Shown here: piece after piece, positions 5,995 to 13,021 of the stretch
How positions within the stretch are numbered: the stretch's first letter is position 1
Layout: every line of letters starts with the position of its first letter
Assembly (NCBI GenBank): GCA_946481025.1
Contig: CAMLNA010000123.1
Location: forward strand, 1 to 13,103
DNA: 13,103 nt
From: an uncultured Rivibacter sp.
GTDB lineage: Bacteria; Pseudomonadota; Gammaproteobacteria; Burkholderiales; Burkholderiaceae
Direction of reading: 5' to 3'
The notes under the pieces: generated by a model
The model's database searches: none
What the model was told of the DNA's origin: nothing
The model's input: only the letters and a program-made list of their open reading frames with translations
Position numbers and translations under genes: made by a program

Positions 5995-7146
5995 ATGGAC
6001 ATGTCTGATCTCACCTCCTCCAAGCGCAGTGGCGACGGCGCTGCCGCACTCGCGGTCCCCGCCCCCGACCCGGCGCCGTGGTGTGGGCTCATCACGCAGA
6101 TCGGGCGCGAGATCGCCGGGCCGCTGACCGCCGCGCTGGAACGCGTGACCGAGCTCACCACCACCGGCCGCATCGACCGCCAGGGACTGCGTGCGCTGCG
6201 CAACGAGATCGAGAGCGCCCGCCACGCCGGCATGGTGAGCCAGCAGCTGTCGCGTTTTGCCTCCGGGCGCATCTCGCAGGCACAGGAGCGCCTGCACCTC
6301 ACCCAGACGCTGCAGAGCGTCCTGACCCACCGCTCTCGCGAGACCCAGGCACGCGGCATCCAGGTCAAGCAGGTGATGCGGCCGGTCGAGGTGATCGTCG
6401 ACCCGTCGCTGCTGTTCAGCCTGCTCAACACCCTGCTCGACTGGGTGCTCGAATCCGCGCAGTCGAACATCGAGATCCGGCTCGACCTGAAGCCCTGGCC
6501 GCAGCACGGGCGCATCGCGTGCCGCTTCGCGCATCAGCAGGTCGACCTGGCCGACGGGCTGCCCCGCGAAGCCGAGACCCCCGGCCTCGACTCGCTGACC
6601 TGGCACCTGCTGGAGCAGACGGCCCGAACCATGGGGCTGGACCTCTCGCGCAAGACCGAAGCCGCCCAGGTGGCGCTGACGCTCGAATTCCCACGGACGG
6701 TGGTCAACGAAGAGCTGCCGGGCGTCAGCGCTGTCGAGCTCGACAGCGGCTTCTCCAGCACCTTCAACTCGCGCCCCATGGCCGGCAGCCACGTGCTGGT
6801 GGTGGCCTCGCGGCGCGATGTGCGCATCCAGATCCGCGAGGCGATCCGAAGCATGGGCCTCGTGCTCGACTTCGTGAACTCGGTCGACGAGGCGGTGGAC
6901 TTCTGCCGCGAAGGCCTGCCGCACGCCATCATCGTGGAAGCGGTGCTGCGCGGCGAACGCTTCGATCAGCTGGCCGAGGACATCCGCGCCGAGGTCGCGG
7001 ACTTCGTCTTCATCGAGATCGTCGAAGAAGGCGCCAGCTTCGAGATCTCGGGCTTCAGCGGCACCGGCTTCGCCCGGGTGGGCCGCGACGCCATCATGAG
7101 CTCGCTGCCCTCGGCGCTGGTGTTCGAACTGTCGAAGGGCGCCTGA
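5995..7146 (+). CDS. Degenerate hybrid histidine kinase (DHp, HATPase and receiver folds without catalytic residues)
   Basis: The 383-residue soluble protein aligns by pattern with a histidine kinase core followed by a receiver. The helical segment LITQIGREIAGPLTAAL (about 33-49) sits where the H-box SHELRTPL would be, with Arg in place of His. The N-box region LLNTLLDWVLESAQ (about 142-155) has Asp where the Mg-binding Asn should be. No DxGxG or second glycine box is visible. The C-terminal HVLVVASRRDVRIQIREAI (from about 263) matches receiver strand 1 with the acidic pair replaced by Ala-Ser; the phosphoacceptor Asp is replaced by Glu in IIVEAVLRGE (about 314), and the usual Thr and Lys are also missing. 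It has no signal peptide or membrane segment. GGGAGG 4 nt before ATG supports 5995; ATG 6001 is the alternative. Neighbours give no hint of its partner. It probably acts as a binding or scaffold protein. Confidence 0.65.
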   Translation: MDMSDLTSSKRSGDGAAALAVPAPDPAPWCGLITQIGREIAGPLTAALERVTELTTTGRIDRQGLRALRNEIESARHAGMVSQQLSRFASGRISQAQERLHLTQTLQSVLTHRSRETQARGIQVKQVMRPVEVIVDPSLLFSLLNTLLDWVLESAQSNIEIRLDLKPWPQHGRIACRFAHQQVDLADGLPREAETPGLDSLTWHLLEQTARTMGLDLSRKTEAAQVALTLEFPRTVVNEELPGVSAVELDSGFSSTFNSRPMAGSHVLVVASRRDVRIQIREAIRSMGLVLDFVNSVDEAVDFCREGLPHAIIVEAVLRGERFDQLAEDIRAEVADFVFIEIVEEGASFEISGFSGTGFARVGRDAIMSSLPSALVFELSKGA

Positions 7147-7149
7147 CGA

Positions 7150-7188
7150 CCCCGCCTCGCACCGCCCCGCCCGGCTGCGGTGGCGGGG
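7150..7188. terminator. Bidirectional hairpin between convergent genes
   Basis: CCCCGCC (7150-7156) pairs with GGCGGGG (7182-7188), and inside it ACCGC (7161-7165) pairs with GCGGT (7177-7181), leaving a 4-nt bulge. It fills the 42-bp gap between two convergent stop codons. There is no clear T-run, but the stem is strong enough to act in both directions. Confidence 0.45.
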
Positions 7189-7875
7189 CTACTTCAAGGC
7201 CCCGAACACCCTTCTCAGGATCGCGCTGCCGGTGCCCACCGGGTCCTGGCGGATCTTCTTCTCTTCCTCGCCGATCATCAGGTACAGGCCGTCGAGCGCC
7301 TTGCCGGTGACGTACTGCTCGATGTTCGCGTGCTCGGCCTTCACCAGACCGAACAGGGCCGCCTTGCCGGCCACGCGGTTGTACTTGCTGGCCAGCGACA
7401 CCTTCTCGGTGGCCCGGGTCACGATGGGCAGGAACCTCACGCCCAGCGGCTCCCGCGTCTTGTCGGCAAAGAATTGCGTCACCGAGGTGTCCCCGCCGGT
7501 CAGGATGCCCTTCGCATCGCTCACGCTCATCTTCCGCACGGCGTTGACCAGCAAGGTCTTGGCCTCCGGCACGGCCGCCTCCGCCGCACGGTTCATCGCG
7601 GTTTCGAGCTCATCCACGCGATGGCCCTGCCCCGCCGCCCGCAGCAGCCCGGCCGACTTCTCCAGCCACTCGGGCAGGGGAATGCGCACCTGCGGGTTGC
7701 CGAGGAAGCCGTCGGTGCGGCCCAGCAGGCTCACCGCCGAGCCGGCACCGCGCTCCAGCGCCGCACGCAGGCCCGACACCGCGTCGGCATCGCTCAACGA
7801 CAGCGCATGAGCCGCCCAGGACCAGCCGCCCAGGCCCAGTACCGCCACCCCGCTCGCAAAGTCTCGTCGCTTCAT
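7189..7875 (-). CDS. DUF4197 family protein with Tat signal peptide
   Basis: The 228-residue protein matches the DUF4197 family of exported proteins with no known activity, recognised from RRAAEAAVP-like and VTQFFADKTREPL segments and the closing YLMIGEEEKKIRQDPVGTGS, which is characteristic of the group. The N-terminus KRRDFASG followed by a mildly hydrophobic stretch and AHA looks like a twin-arginine signal peptide, cleaved near residue 25. The ATG at 7875 is preferred over GTG at 7884 because GGAAAG lies 8 nt upstream of it. It is the last gene of the minus-strand rsgA string, 33 bp after the DMT exporter. The shared transcription is inferred, and I see no functional link between them. 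Confidence 0.85.
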   Translation of the reverse strand: MKRRDFASGVAVLGLGGWSWAAHALSLSDADAVSGLRAALERGAGSAVSLLGRTDGFLGNPQVRIPLPEWLEKSAGLLRAAGQGHRVDELETAMNRAAEAAVPEAKTLLVNAVRKMSVSDAKGILTGGDTSVTQFFADKTREPLGVRFLPIVTRATEKVSLASKYNRVAGKAALFGLVKAEHANIEQYVTGKALDGLYLMIGEEEKKIRQDPVGTGSAILRRVFGALK

Positions 7876-7908
7876 GGTGCCCACTTTCCGGATGCTGAAG
7901 ACCCGCCA

Positions 7909-8760
7909 CTATGCCTTGGTCTTCACCGCCACCAGCGCCGCGCCGACGATCAGCAGGGCCGCCGCCCCGATGTGCAGCGTGAACGGACGCTGCGTCACCC
8001 CCATCAGCAACGCGGTCGACAGCAGCGGCGTCAGGTAGCTCAGCACCCCGATCGTGCGGGGGTCGCCGCGCTTGAGGGCCGCGTCCCAAAGGAAGAACGC
8101 CGCCCCCAGGGGGCCCAGGCCCATCAGCGCGATGAGGCCGAGGTCGCGCCCGCTCAAACCGGCGGCCGGCTCCAGCAGCACGTGGCAGCCCAGGGCGAGC
8201 AAGCCCGACACGATGCCGAACAGGCCGATCGCCGCCGTGGGGAACGCCTCGCCGCGCTCGACCAGCCGGCGCGACATCAGCGAATAACTGCCCCAGATGA
8301 ACGCGGACCCCAGCGCGGGCAGGTAGCCCCAGGCAAAGCCTGCGGTGAGCCCGCGGCCGCCCACGATGGCAAGCGCCGCGCCGGCGAAGCCCACCACCGC
8401 GGCCCCCACGTGCACGGCGCGCAGCCTCACGCTGGGCAGGAACAGCGGCGCCAGCACCACGATGAACAGCGGCCACAGGTAGTTGACCAGGTTGGCCTCC
8501 ACCGGCGGCGCCATGCGCAGGGCGACGAACAGCAGGAAGTGAAAGCCGAACAGACCATAGACGCCCAGGGCCAAGGCCTTGCCGCTCACCCGCCAGGCGC
8601 GCCAGCGAGGCCAGGCCGGCAGGCTGCCCGCCACCAAGGCCAGGCCGGTGAGCAGGAAAGGCGGCACATGCGACAGCGCAACGCCGAGCGAGGCCAGTAG
8701 AGCCCACAGCGCGATGGCGCCCAGGGCCAGCAGGTTGGGATGCAGTGCAGTGGCGGACAT
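7909..8760 (-). CDS. DMT-superfamily (EamA) transporter, YddG-like amino acid exporter
   Basis: The 283-residue inner-membrane protein is almost entirely hydrophobic, with about ten transmembrane segments in two EamA repeats. Motifs shared with E. coli YddG, an exporter of aromatic amino acids, include VNYLWP (second helix pair), GSAFIWGSYSLMSRR at the start of the second repeat and VLSYLTPLLSTAL near the end. The true substrate is not known. The start at 8760 (MSATALHPN) puts the first membrane helix right at the N-terminus; the in-frame extension upstream is Arg-rich, lacks family features and overlaps the AraC gene. An AraC-type regulator is encoded 76 bp upstream on the same strand and is a likely local regulator of this exporter. 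Confidence 0.88.
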   Translation of the reverse strand: MSATALHPNLLALGAIALWALLASLGVALSHVPPFLLTGLALVAGSLPAWPRWRAWRVSGKALALGVYGLFGFHFLLFVALRMAPPVEANLVNYLWPLFIVVLAPLFLPSVRLRAVHVGAAVVGFAGAALAIVGGRGLTAGFAWGYLPALGSAFIWGSYSLMSRRLVERGEAFPTAAIGLFGIVSGLLALGCHVLLEPAAGLSGRDLGLIALMGLGPLGAAFFLWDAALKRGDPRTIGVLSYLTPLLSTALLMGVTQRPFTLHIGAAALLIVGAALVAVKTKA

Positions 8761-8836
8761 GATGGCGCGAGAGCCTAAGGGCAAACGCGCCAGCGTCTCG
8801 TCGCGCGACGCCGGCCGGTCGTCGCGCCACCACGGT

Positions 8837-9568
8837 TCAAGGGGCGATGCCGGCGCGGCGCATGGCAGCCGTGAGCGCCGACGGCGACCGATAACCGCAA
8901 CGCGCCGCCGCCTCGGCCACCGGCACGCCCCGCTCGCGCAGGCGGCGCGCGGCCACGAGCCGCCGCGCACGCAGCCAGGCCAGCGGCGGCAGCCCCCGTT
9001 CGGCCACGCACCGTGCGGCGAACTGCGAGGGGCTCAGGTGCACCTGGGCGGCCAGCGCGGCCACGTCGAGCGGTGCATCGAGATGCGCATCGACCCAGGC
9101 CTGCAGCCCGAGCCAGTCGATGGGACGCCCGGCCCTCGGCAGCGCGCGTGCGGCCTCGCGCCCGGCCCACAGCGAGGCGCTCAGCAACTCGATGGCCGCA
9201 GGAGGCAGCGGCTCTGCGCCGCGGCTGTCGAAGTAGCGCAGCAGGTGGGCAAGCCCGGGGTCGGTGGACCACACACGCCCGGCCAGCGGCTCCAGCGCCG
9301 ACTCGGGGGTGTCGAGCACGAAGCACCGAGCCGGGGCCCGCTCATGCCGTGCCGCCCAGAAGTCGTGCCGGGCGCCCGGCGCGATGACGGCCACCAGCCC
9401 CGCCGTCATCCGCGCCCCCCGGCCTTCGACGTCGAGCTCGAGTGCACCGTCCCAGCCCCACAGCACCTGGTAGTGCGGGTGCGCATGGCTGCCCGGTGAA
9501 GCGCCATAGCGCCGCAGGCTGAGCGTGGGGTGTTCGAGGGGCGTGTCGGCCATGGGGGCCACGAGCAT
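8837..9568 (-). CDS. AraC-family transcriptional regulator
   Basis: The 243-residue protein has an N-terminal cupin-like sensor half (HAHPHYQVLWGWDGALELDVEG, then APGARHDFWAA) and a C-terminal helix-turn-helix half: LDVAALAAQVHLSPSQFAARC, then RARRLVAARRLRERGVPVAEAA and the second helix region ARCGYRSPSALTAAMRRAG. The protein ends only two residues later, without the Tyr-Arg tail most relatives have, and lacks the usual Phe pair in the second recognition helix. The start at 9568 lies 5 bp after the rsgA stop codon, pointing to coupled translation; ATG 9553 (MADTPLEH) is an alternative. It sits just upstream of the YddG-like exporter, a common regulator-exporter pairing. The inducer is unknown. 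Confidence 0.85.
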   Translation of the reverse strand: MLVAPMADTPLEHPTLSLRRYGASPGSHAHPHYQVLWGWDGALELDVEGRGARMTAGLVAVIAPGARHDFWAARHERAPARCFVLDTPESALEPLAGRVWSTDPGLAHLLRYFDSRGAEPLPPAAIELLSASLWAGREAARALPRAGRPIDWLGLQAWVDAHLDAPLDVAALAAQVHLSPSQFAARCVAERGLPPLAWLRARRLVAARRLRERGVPVAEAAARCGYRSPSALTAAMRRAGIAP

Positions 9569-9573
9569 AGCGC

Positions 9574-10650
9574 TCACGCCCCACGCTTGGCCTTCATGTG
9601 CACGCGGGCGGCACGCCCGCGTGCCTTCCACAGGCTGACCTCCTGCCTGCGCTCCAGCGCCGTCATCGTGTCGCGGCGCAGCTCGCGCTGCAGCTTGTGG
9701 AAGTTGTGCAGCCGGTCGGCCGGCACCGCCGCGCGCACCGCGCAGCCCGGCTCGCCCTGGTGGCTGCAGTCGCGGAAGCGGCAATGCGCAGAGAGCGAGG
9801 CGATGTCGGCAAACGCCGCGTCGAGCACCTGCTCGTCGCCATCGGGCCGCAACGTGCGCACCCCCGGCGTGTCGATCACGCAGGCCCCGCCGGGCAGCAG
9901 GTGCAGCGAACGCGCGGTGGTGGTGTGGCGGCCGCGCTGGTCGCCGGCGCGCACCGCGCCGGTGTCCTGCGTCGCTTCGCCGAGCAGGGTGTTGGTGAGC
10001 GTGGACTTTCCGGCCCCGCTCGACCCCAGCAGCACGACGGTCTGCCCGACCCCGAGGTAGGGCTCGAGCGCCTGCGCAGCCGACGGCGACTGCGCGTCGA
10101 GCGCATGCACCGGCACGTCGCCGGGCAGGCGCTCGCGCAGCGACGCCACGGCCGCCCCGACGTCAGAGCACAGGTCGGCCTTGCTCAGCACGACCACCGG
10201 CCACACGCCGCCGCCCGAGACGATGGCCAGGAAGCGCTCGAGCCGCCGCGGGTTGAAGTCGCCGTCGAGCCCCATGACGAGCAGCGCGGTGTCGACGTTG
10301 CTCACCACCGCATGGCGCCGGCCATCGCCGTCGCGCCGCGCCAGAGAGGCGAGCGGCGGCAAACGTTCGGCCACCCACAGGCCGCCATGGGCGTCGGGTT
10401 CGGCGAGCACCCAGTCGCCCGTGGCGATGGCGTCGCCCTCGTCGGCCAGCGCCCGGTACAGCCGGGGCAGCAGGCGCGCGGCATGCTGCCGTTCGCCGTC
10501 GTGCAACTGCACCGTTTCGCGGTGCACTTCGACCACCCGCATCGCGCGGGCGTTTTCGTTTTCTGCTTCAGAGGCAAGGTTGAACAGGGCTTGCGCCACG
10601 GCCGAGGAAAGGCCGATGCGGCGCAGGCGCTCGAAATCGAGGTCCTGCAT
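9574..10650 (-). CDS. rsgA: Ribosome small-subunit-dependent GTPase A
   Basis: RsgA is a GTPase that checks late maturation of the 30S subunit. The 358-residue protein has the diagnostic circular permutation: an OB-fold (about 37-100), G4 motif SKAD (156-159) ahead of the P-loop GSSGAGKST (209-217), the switch region GRHTTT (240-245), G3 DTPG (260-263) and the C-terminal zinc knuckle C290, C295, H297, C303 (CRFRDCSHQGEPGC). It belongs to the longer form with an N-terminal helical lead (MQDLDFERLRRIGL), so a second, shorter RsgA may be encoded elsewhere. The start at 10650 is supported by family length; the ribosome site is weak (GGATGG, 6 nt upstream). It is first in a four-gene minus-strand string and is preceded by a long structured leader. 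Confidence 0.96.
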   Translation of the reverse strand: MQDLDFERLRRIGLSSAVAQALFNLASEAENENARAMRVVEVHRETVQLHDGERQHAARLLPRLYRALADEGDAIATGDWVLAEPDAHGGLWVAERLPPLASLARRDGDGRRHAVVSNVDTALLVMGLDGDFNPRRLERFLAIVSGGGVWPVVVLSKADLCSDVGAAVASLRERLPGDVPVHALDAQSPSAAQALEPYLGVGQTVVLLGSSGAGKSTLTNTLLGEATQDTGAVRAGDQRGRHTTTARSLHLLPGGACVIDTPGVRTLRPDGDEQVLDAAFADIASLSAHCRFRDCSHQGEPGCAVRAAVPADRLHNFHKLQRELRRDTMTALERRQEVSLWKARGRAARVHMKAKRGA

Positions 10651-10871
10651 GGCGAGGTTCCATCCGCAAGGGAAAGACAGAGCCGGCCGCGCATGAGACT
10701 GCGCGGCAACGGCGGGATGAACGGAACGGAACTCTCGGCAGCAGGCGCGGACCCGGCAGTCCGCGGGAAAGAGGCTCAGCGCGCGATGGCCGAGCGTGCC
10801 GTTCCGGAGGCGCAGAGATCAGTCGCGAGTCGTTCCATGGCTGTCTCCTTTCCGGATGGGACATTGAAGAA
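10651..10871 (-). promoter_or_regulatory. Structured 5' leader of rsgA, candidate cis-regulatory RNA
   Basis: From a predicted start near 10871 the leader runs about 220 nt to rsgA. Near its 5' end CCATCCG (10853-10859, minus) and the following GAAAG can pair with CTTTC and CGGATGG (10660-10666) just before the rsgA start: 12 bp with a 5-nt bulge. This helix would hide the ribosome sites of both the small ORF and rsgA. Inside are two perfect hairpins: a 7-bp stem at 10746-10765 and an 8-bp stem GCCGCGCA/TGCGCGGC with a 6-nt loop at 10686-10707. CTCTTTCC after the small ORF can also pair with GGAAAGGAG, an alternative fold. I cannot assign it to a named riboswitch class. Confidence 0.55.
10776..10838 (-). 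CDS. Short upstream ORF (20 codons) in the rsgA leader
   Basis: ATG at 10838 is preceded by GGAAAGGAG with a 6-nt spacer, the best ribosome site in the window together with that of olsB. The frame encodes MERLATDLCASGTARSAIAR and stops at 10776, about 125 nt before rsgA. It lies between the two halves of the leader's closing helix. No run of a single amino acid suggests a classical attenuation peptide. Translation of it would open the helix that covers its own start. Whether the peptide itself matters is unknown. Confidence 0.5.
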   Translation of the reverse strand: MERLATDLCASGTARSAIAR

Positions 10872-10877
10872 GGCCGC

Positions 10878-10906
10878 AGTGTGCCGGCGCCGGCGCCCAC
10901 GGTCAA
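10878..10906 (-). promoter_or_regulatory. Sigma70 promoter for the rsgA leader
   Basis: On the minus strand TTGACC (10901-10906) and CACACT (10878-10883) are separated by the ideal 17 bp. The spacer contains the palindrome GCCGGCGCCGGC (10883-10894), which may be only GC bias. Transcription would begin near 10871, 33 nt before the small ORF. Confidence 0.55.
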
Positions 10907-10915
10907 CCAACCCGC

Positions 10916-10930
10916 TACAGTTCGCGCCGC
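10916..10930 (+). promoter_or_regulatory. Possible -10 element of the sensor kinase gene
   Basis: TACAGT (10916-10921) ends 9 nt before the ATG and no Shine-Dalgarno is present, so a leaderless or nearly leaderless mRNA is possible. No good -35 element is seen. It lies back to back with the rsgA promoter. Confidence 0.3.
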
Positions 10931-12355
10931 ATGTTCACCATCTCGCGCGCCTCGTTCCGGCAATTGCTGCTGGTGGCGTTTCTGCTCATTGCCGGCCTGC
11001 TGGCCGCCGCGTCGCTCGGCGGCCTGTTCACGCTCGAGCGGCTGCTGGGCCAGAGCCGCGCCGCGGCCGATCGGGCCGTGCAGCTCACCGCGGCGACGCA
11101 ACAGCTGGCCGAGCGCAGCGTGGCGATGGAACGTGCCGCCAGGCAGTACATGGTGCTCGACGACCCGGCGCTGCTGAGCCGCTTCGAGGAAGCCACCGCC
11201 GATGCGACCCGCGTGCTCGACGAGCTGCTGGCGCAGCAACTGCCGCGTGCACTGGCCGACCGGTGGCGCAGCCGGCTGGCACTCATCACCGAGCAGCTCG
11301 AAGGGCCGAAGCCCACGGTGCGGCAGCGCGAACTGGCGCTGGCCACCGAATTCCGCGAGCTCGACCTCGTCAATGCCGACATCGCCCAGCAGGTGCGCAA
11401 GGGCAACGAGGAACGCAACCGGCTGCTGCAGGACGAGCTCGAAGCCGGGCGCGAGGCGCTCGGCCGCCAGGTGCTGGGCGCCATCGTGCTGGCCATCGTG
11501 CTGGCGCTGGGCTTCGGCCTGTGGCTCACGCGGCCGCTCAAGCGGCTCGAGCAGGCCATCGTGGGCCTGGGCGAAAACCGGCTCGACCAGCCGGTGGGCA
11601 TCCGCGGGCCGGCCGACCTGCGCTCGCTGGGTCAGCGCCTCGAATGGCTGCGCCTGCGCCTGAAGGAGCTCGACGAAGACAAGGCGCGCTTCCTGCGCCA
11701 CGTGTCGCACGAGCTGAAGACGCCGCTGGCGGCCCTGCGCGAAGGGGTGGCGCTGCTCGAGGACGGCGTGGCCGGCGAGATGAGCGCCGACCAGCGCGAG
11801 ATCGTGCGCATCCTGCATCACAACGCGCTGTCGTTGCAGGCCCAGATCGAGAACCTGCTGCGCTTCAACGCCGCGGCCTTCGAGGCACGCCAGCTGAGCC
11901 GGCGCAAGACCGAGCTGGCAGGCCTGCTGCGCAGCCTCGCCGACGCGCAGCAGCTGCAATGGCAGGCGCGGCAACTGCAGGTGCTCATCGAAGGCGGCCC
12001 GCTCGCGGCCGACGTGGACCCCGAGAAGATGAGCGCTGCACTCGGTAACTTATTGTCGAACGCCATACGGTTCAGTCCGCCGGGCGGTAGCATCCGGTTC
12101 GCACTCAGCCGGCAGCAGGGGCTGGCCTGCATCGACATCAGCGACCAGGGCCCGGGCGTGGCCGAAGGCGACCGCGCGCGAGTCTTCGAGCCCTTCTATC
12201 GTGGCGAACGCCAGCCCGAAGGGGCGCTGCGCGGCACCGGCATCGGCCTGTCGATCGTGCGCGAATACATCGAAGCGCACGGCGGCCGGGTCGAGTTGCT
12301 GCCCGACGGCCCAGGCGCCCATTTCCGTATCGAACTTCCACATGCCGCTGACTGA
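10931..12355 (+). CDS. glrK: Sensor histidine kinase, GlrK/QseE type
   Basis: The 474-residue inner-membrane kinase has TM1 (about 11-35), a helical periplasmic domain of about 140 residues, TM2 (about 179-199), a HAMP linker starting WLTRPLKRLEQAI, then the kinase core: H-box RHVSHELKTPLAAL with His260, N-box LGNLLSNAIRFSP (Asn377), G1 ISDQGPGV and G2 GTGIGLSIVREYI. The order and the downstream QseG-like gene match the glrK-qseG-glrR (QseEGF) system, in which the kinase phosphorylates the sigma54-dependent activator GlrR; this regulator would be outside the window. The gene overlaps the next by 14 nt. A patch in the N-box coding region (12050-12067) uses TTA and ATA codons, rare in this GC-rich DNA. 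Confidence 0.9.
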   Translation: MFTISRASFRQLLLVAFLLIAGLLAAASLGGLFTLERLLGQSRAAADRAVQLTAATQQLAERSVAMERAARQYMVLDDPALLSRFEEATADATRVLDELLAQQLPRALADRWRSRLALITEQLEGPKPTVRQRELALATEFRELDLVNADIAQQVRKGNEERNRLLQDELEAGREALGRQVLGAIVLAIVLALGFGLWLTRPLKRLEQAIVGLGENRLDQPVGIRGPADLRSLGQRLEWLRLRLKELDEDKARFLRHVSHELKTPLAALREGVALLEDGVAGEMSADQREIVRILHHNALSLQAQIENLLRFNAAAFEARQLSRRKTELAGLLRSLADAQQLQWQARQLQVLIEGGPLAADVDPEKMSAALGNLLSNAIRFSPPGGSIRFALSRQQGLACIDISDQGPGVAEGDRARVFEPFYRGERQPEGALRGTGIGLSIVREYIEAHGGRVELLPDGPGAHFRIELPHAAD

Positions 12356-13010
12356 CGCCCACCCCTCACCTGCCTGGAGGCGCCGCAGCCGTTGTGCGGC
12401 CGCCTGCCTGTTGGCGGCCGGCATGGGTCTGGCGTGTGCGCCTCTCATGCCGCAGCCGGCACCGGCTCCGGTGGTGCCGGCCCCGCCGCCGCCTCCACCG
12501 CCGCCCGCGGTCACGGTGTACGTGCCGCAGCTGGAGCCGGTCGACGTGGCCGCGCGCCACCTGCTGGGCTATCAGGAGCGCCTGCTGCAGTTGAGCCCCG
12601 GCGACCTCTCCCAGGAAGTCGCGCGGCTCGGAGACGGCTCCGCCTCGCCCCAGGCCGCCATGGACCTGGCACTCGCCCTGGGCCACACCCGCAGCCCCGG
12701 CGATCTGCTGCGCGCGCAAGGCCTGCTCGACCAGGTGCTTCGCAACAACTCGCCGCAGGCGCAGCCGTGGCATTCATTCGCCAGGCTGCTGCAAGCCCGA
12801 TACGTCGAGCAGCGGCGCGCCGAAGAGCAGACCGAGAAGCTGAATGCGCAGCTGCGCGACGCACAGCGCGACAACCAGCGCAAGATCGACCAGTTGAACG
12901 AGAAGCTGGAAGCGCTCAAGAACATCGAGCGCAGCCTGAACAGCCGGCCCCAACCCGGGCCGCCCCCGTCGCCGGCGTCACCCGCGCCGGCGGCCCGACC
13001 CGCACCGTAG
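12342..13010 (+). CDS. QseG/GlrX-like coiled-coil lipoprotein
   Basis: The 222-residue product has an Arg-rich start (WRRRSRC), a short hydrophobic stretch and Cys32 in GMGLAC, an imperfect lipobox, so it is probably an outer-membrane lipoprotein. A Pro-rich linker with eight consecutive Pro follows, then a helical middle (HLLGYQERLLQL, MDLALALGHTRSP) and a charged coiled coil ending EKLEALKNIERSLNSR, a pattern I recognise from QseG-like proteins. The tail is Pro/Ala-rich. The start overlaps the last 14 nt of the kinase gene and lacks a ribosome site, so translation is coupled. In enterobacteria QseG tunes the QseE/GlrK kinase from the periplasmic side; the same role is inferred here. Confidence 0.75.
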   Translation: MPLTDAHPSPAWRRRSRCAAACLLAAGMGLACAPLMPQPAPAPVVPAPPPPPPPPAVTVYVPQLEPVDVAARHLLGYQERLLQLSPGDLSQEVARLGDGSASPQAAMDLALALGHTRSPGDLLRAQGLLDQVLRNNSPQAQPWHSFARLLQARYVEQRRAEEQTEKLNAQLRDAQRDNQRKIDQLNEKLEALKNIERSLNSRPQPGPPPSPASPAPAARPAP

Positions 13011-13021
13011 TGACCGACGAG

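Noticed and set aside
7180..8700. Plus-strand frame of 506 codons opposite the DUF4197 and exporter genes
   Set aside because: Antisense to two recognised genes; the product is Gln/His/Arg-rich with no domain pattern.
10883..10897. GCCGGCGCCGGCGCC palindromic run in the rsgA promoter spacer as an operator
   Set aside because: Such GC-only palindromes arise often by composition in this genome; position alone is not enough.
9598..12048. Plus-strand open frame of 816 codons running through rsgA antisense and into the kinase gene
   Set aside because: It crosses two well-supported genes and the leader region, and its Ala/Arg/Pro-rich translation matches no family.
12390..12500. CCG-rich stretch as a DNA tandem repeat
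   Set aside because: It is explained by the Pro-rich linker of the QseG-like lipoprotein.
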